A stretch of DNA of 6,407 nucleotides from CAZSVE01 sp964610175 (lineage in GTDB: Bacteria > Pseudomonadota > Gammaproteobacteria > HK1), in the NCBI GenBank assembly GCA_964610175.1, contig CAZSVE010000120.1, forward strand, positions 1 to 6,407, written 5' to 3'. The notes beneath the pieces are model-generated. The model did not search any database, was not told where the DNA came from, and saw only the letters and a list, made by a program, of their open reading frames with translations. Below, piece by piece: positions 5,192 through 6,407 of this stretch; the stretch's first letter is position 1; every line of letters starts with the position of its first letter. The position numbers and the translations under genes were made by a program.

Positions 5192-6007
5192 ATGCATGGC
5201 GCGTTCATCATGGCTGGTCTCGGATTGTTTTTCGGTATCGTGCTGGCGGTGGCCTATCGCTTTCTCCAGGTCGCCGAGGACCCCCGGCTGGAGGCGCTCG
5301 AGGATATGCTCCCCGGCTCCAATTGCGGCGCATGCGGGGAGCCGGGTTGCCTGGCGTTCGCGAAGCGGCTATTGACCGACATGCAATCCCCCGGCCTTTG
5401 TACGGTGGCGGACCGGGACGTGATCGAGGAAATCGCCGAGTTTCTTGGCGTCGAGGCGGGACAATACGAGAAACGCGTGGCGCGTCTGCACTGCGCTGGC
5501 GGCAAAAAGGAGGCCCATCAGATCGCGGAATATCGTGGCTTCAACGGTTGTGCCGAGGCGGCGGTGGTGGCCGGTGGCGGCAAGGGGTGTCTGTTCGGTT
5601 GCCTGGGGCTTGGCGATTGCATGGCGGAATGCACCTTCGAGGCGATTCACATGAACCAGAATTCATTGCCGGTGGTGGATGTCGATAAATGTACGGCATG
5701 TGGCGACTGCGTTATCGTGTGTCCGCGCGATCTGTTCGAGATACTGCCCGTCAACCATCGGTTATTGGTGCAGTGCAGTTCTCCCCTGGCCGGAGAGGAT
5801 GCGCTCGCACTTTGCCGGGTTGCTTGCGATGCCTGTGGGCGATGTGCCATCGATGCAGCGCCAAGCCTCGTTCGCATGCACGAGAACCTCCCCGTTATCG
5901 CCAATTACTCCACCAAGCTGGCAAGGCCCAAGGCCGTCCAGCGCTGCCCGACGGGCGCCATTCGGTGGCTGGAAGGAACCCAGTTCTCCGAGGAGCGGGT
6001 GGAATAG
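5192..6007 (+). CDS. rnfB: RnfB-like membrane-anchored iron-sulfur electron-transfer protein
   Basis: The product has 271 residues from the ATG at 5192, which has a weak GGGA eight bases upstream. An in-frame GTG at 5168 lacks any site. Residues 3-25 form one membrane helix. C45, C48, C53 and C70 (NCGACGEPGC...C) form the RnfB [4Fe-4S] domain. GKGCLFGCLGLGDC (C133, C137, C143, then C147) and C167-C170-C173-C177 form a two-cluster ferredoxin domain, as in the long RnfB type of anaerobes, longer than the roughly 190-residue enterobacterial form. A second ferredoxin domain keeps only C212, C215, C218 and C252. RnfB carries electrons between ferredoxin and the other Rnf subunits at the membrane. 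No other rnf gene is seen within the window, including 400 bp downstream, so it may act outside a standard complex. Confidence 0.87.
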   Translation: MHGAFIMAGLGLFFGIVLAVAYRFLQVAEDPRLEALEDMLPGSNCGACGEPGCLAFAKRLLTDMQSPGLCTVADRDVIEEIAEFLGVEAGQYEKRVARLHCAGGKKEAHQIAEYRGFNGCAEAAVVAGGGKGCLFGCLGLGDCMAECTFEAIHMNQNSLPVVDVDKCTACGDCVIVCPRDLFEILPVNHRLLVQCSSPLAGEDALALCRVACDACGRCAIDAAPSLVRMHENLPVIANYSTKLARPKAVQRCPTGAIRWLEGTQFSEERVE

Positions 6008-6031
6008 ACGCGCGTTTATCCGTCTGTTTTT
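6002..6031 (+). terminator. Weak terminator overlapping the rnfB-like stop codon
   Basis: AGACG (6006-6010) pairs with CGTCT (6021-6025). The stem can extend outward through weaker A:T and T:G pairs, and GTTTTTG follows. The stem begins inside the last codons. The loop of ten bases and the short GC core make it a modest candidate. Confidence 0.4.
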
Positions 6032-6127
6032 GTTCGTTTCTCGTTCATCTTCGCAAAGGAGTCGAATTTTACAAAATACTAACCCGGCAAAGCCGGAACC
6101 AGAATTCCATCGCATGGATAAAGGATA

Positions 6128-6208
6128 TGTCATCTCGACCGAAGGGAGAGATCTTGTGCATTTGGAATTTTTCAAGTCAGAAGATTTCTCGCTACGCTCG
6201 AAATGACA
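6128..6208. repeat. Palindromic REP-like repeat (TGTCAT...ATGACA)
   Basis: The left arm 6128-6155 starts TGTCATCTCGACCGAAGG. The right arm 6181-6208 ends CTCGAAATGACA. They pair at 23 of 28 positions around a 25-base loop. From memory, TCATTTCGA...AGATTTCTCG repeats of this type are widespread in bacterial intergenic DNA. No transposase is present. Confidence 0.7.
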
Positions 6209-6319
6209 GATTAAAAATTTGGCTCTTCAGAAAAATTCGTGGGTAATTTTCTACGAATCTTGGCGTTCATGTCGGGGTGACGGAGATGGTGCCATCGGTA
6301 TATTTGTTCAAACCACTCC

Positions 6320-6364
6320 CGTCATTCCGCCAGGGATTGGCGGAATCCAGAAGCCAGGGATGGC
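6320..6364. repeat. Solo arm of the 45-bp palindromic repeat family
   Basis: This matches the right arm of the element at 1208-1252 at 37 of 45 positions without gaps, sharing the end AGCCAGGGATGGC (AT rather than AA before GCC in the other copy). Several differences compensate, giving a perfect nine-pair hairpin here: ATTCCGCCA (6324-6332) with TGGCGGAAT (6338-6346). A short stretch at 6274-6283, GGGGTGACGG, resembles the inner tip of an opposing arm, so the left arm may be truncated. Confidence 0.7.
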
Positions 6365-6407
6365 AACGAAGTTCGGTTTCAGCCATGTTACCAAGTATTC
6401 CGTGGAC

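Larger units (their letters stand above)
6008..6407. other. 400-bp right-edge region without a gene, rich in repeats
   Basis: After the rnfB-like gene there is a small CCGGC/GCCGG hairpin (6084-6096), then two palindromic repeats at 6128-6208 and 6320-6364. The base composition between them turns AT-rich. No frame here has a ribosome binding site or recognisable domains; the frames seen merely run on from the preceding gene or read the repeats. Confidence 0.65.

Overview
The window looks like chromosomal DNA of a gammaproteobacterium with fairly high GC and many intergenic palindromic repeats. The lineage call is an inference from an RnfB-type iron-sulfur protein, a coiled-coil PD-(D/E)XK protein and several REP/MITE-like repeat families. 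I cannot name the genus. Four protein genes are well supported. No rRNA, tRNA, CRISPR array, transposase or integrase was recognised.

Layout. Positions 1-653 hold no convincing gene. They carry a 69-bp tandem repeat (285-422), the first copy of a 33-bp dispersed repeat (430-462) and a strong 15-bp-stem hairpin (547-580). On the minus strand, 654-932 encodes a 92-residue protein of unknown function with a very strong ribosome binding site and a GTG start. Positions 933-1442 are an intergenic spacer with the second 33-bp repeat (1087-1119). That repeat directly abuts a large imperfect palindrome (1120-1252). A terminator-like hairpin (1364-1403) lies just downstream of the next gene. The minus-strand gene at 1443-3914 encodes an 823-residue protein: three CARDB (Ig-like) repeats, then an apparently duplicated beta-rich module split by a Ser/Asn linker.

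Positions 3915-4434 separate this gene from two plus-strand genes and contain a 14-bp perfect palindrome and a GC-rich hairpin. The first plus-strand gene (4435-5079) encodes a heptad-repeat coiled coil joined to a PD-(D/E)XK nuclease-like domain. The second (5192-6007) encodes a membrane-anchored RnfB-like multicluster ferredoxin. It may lie downstream in the same transcript, since I see no terminator in the 112-bp gap. Positions 6008-6407 carry a weak terminator and two more palindromic repeats (6128-6208 and 6320-6364). The latter belongs to the same family as the arms at 1120-1252.

The four genes do not obviously form one pathway. The most notable observations are as follows. The RnfB-like protein has lost all four predicted ligands of exactly one [4Fe-4S] cluster while keeping those of its partner cluster. 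The coiled coil is encoded by a nearly perfect 42-bp DNA repeat that looks prone to length change. The CARDB protein has no signal peptide and a duplicated C-terminal module. A composite repeat unit recurs in the spacers. I do not see convincing evidence of a complete new defence or mobile system.
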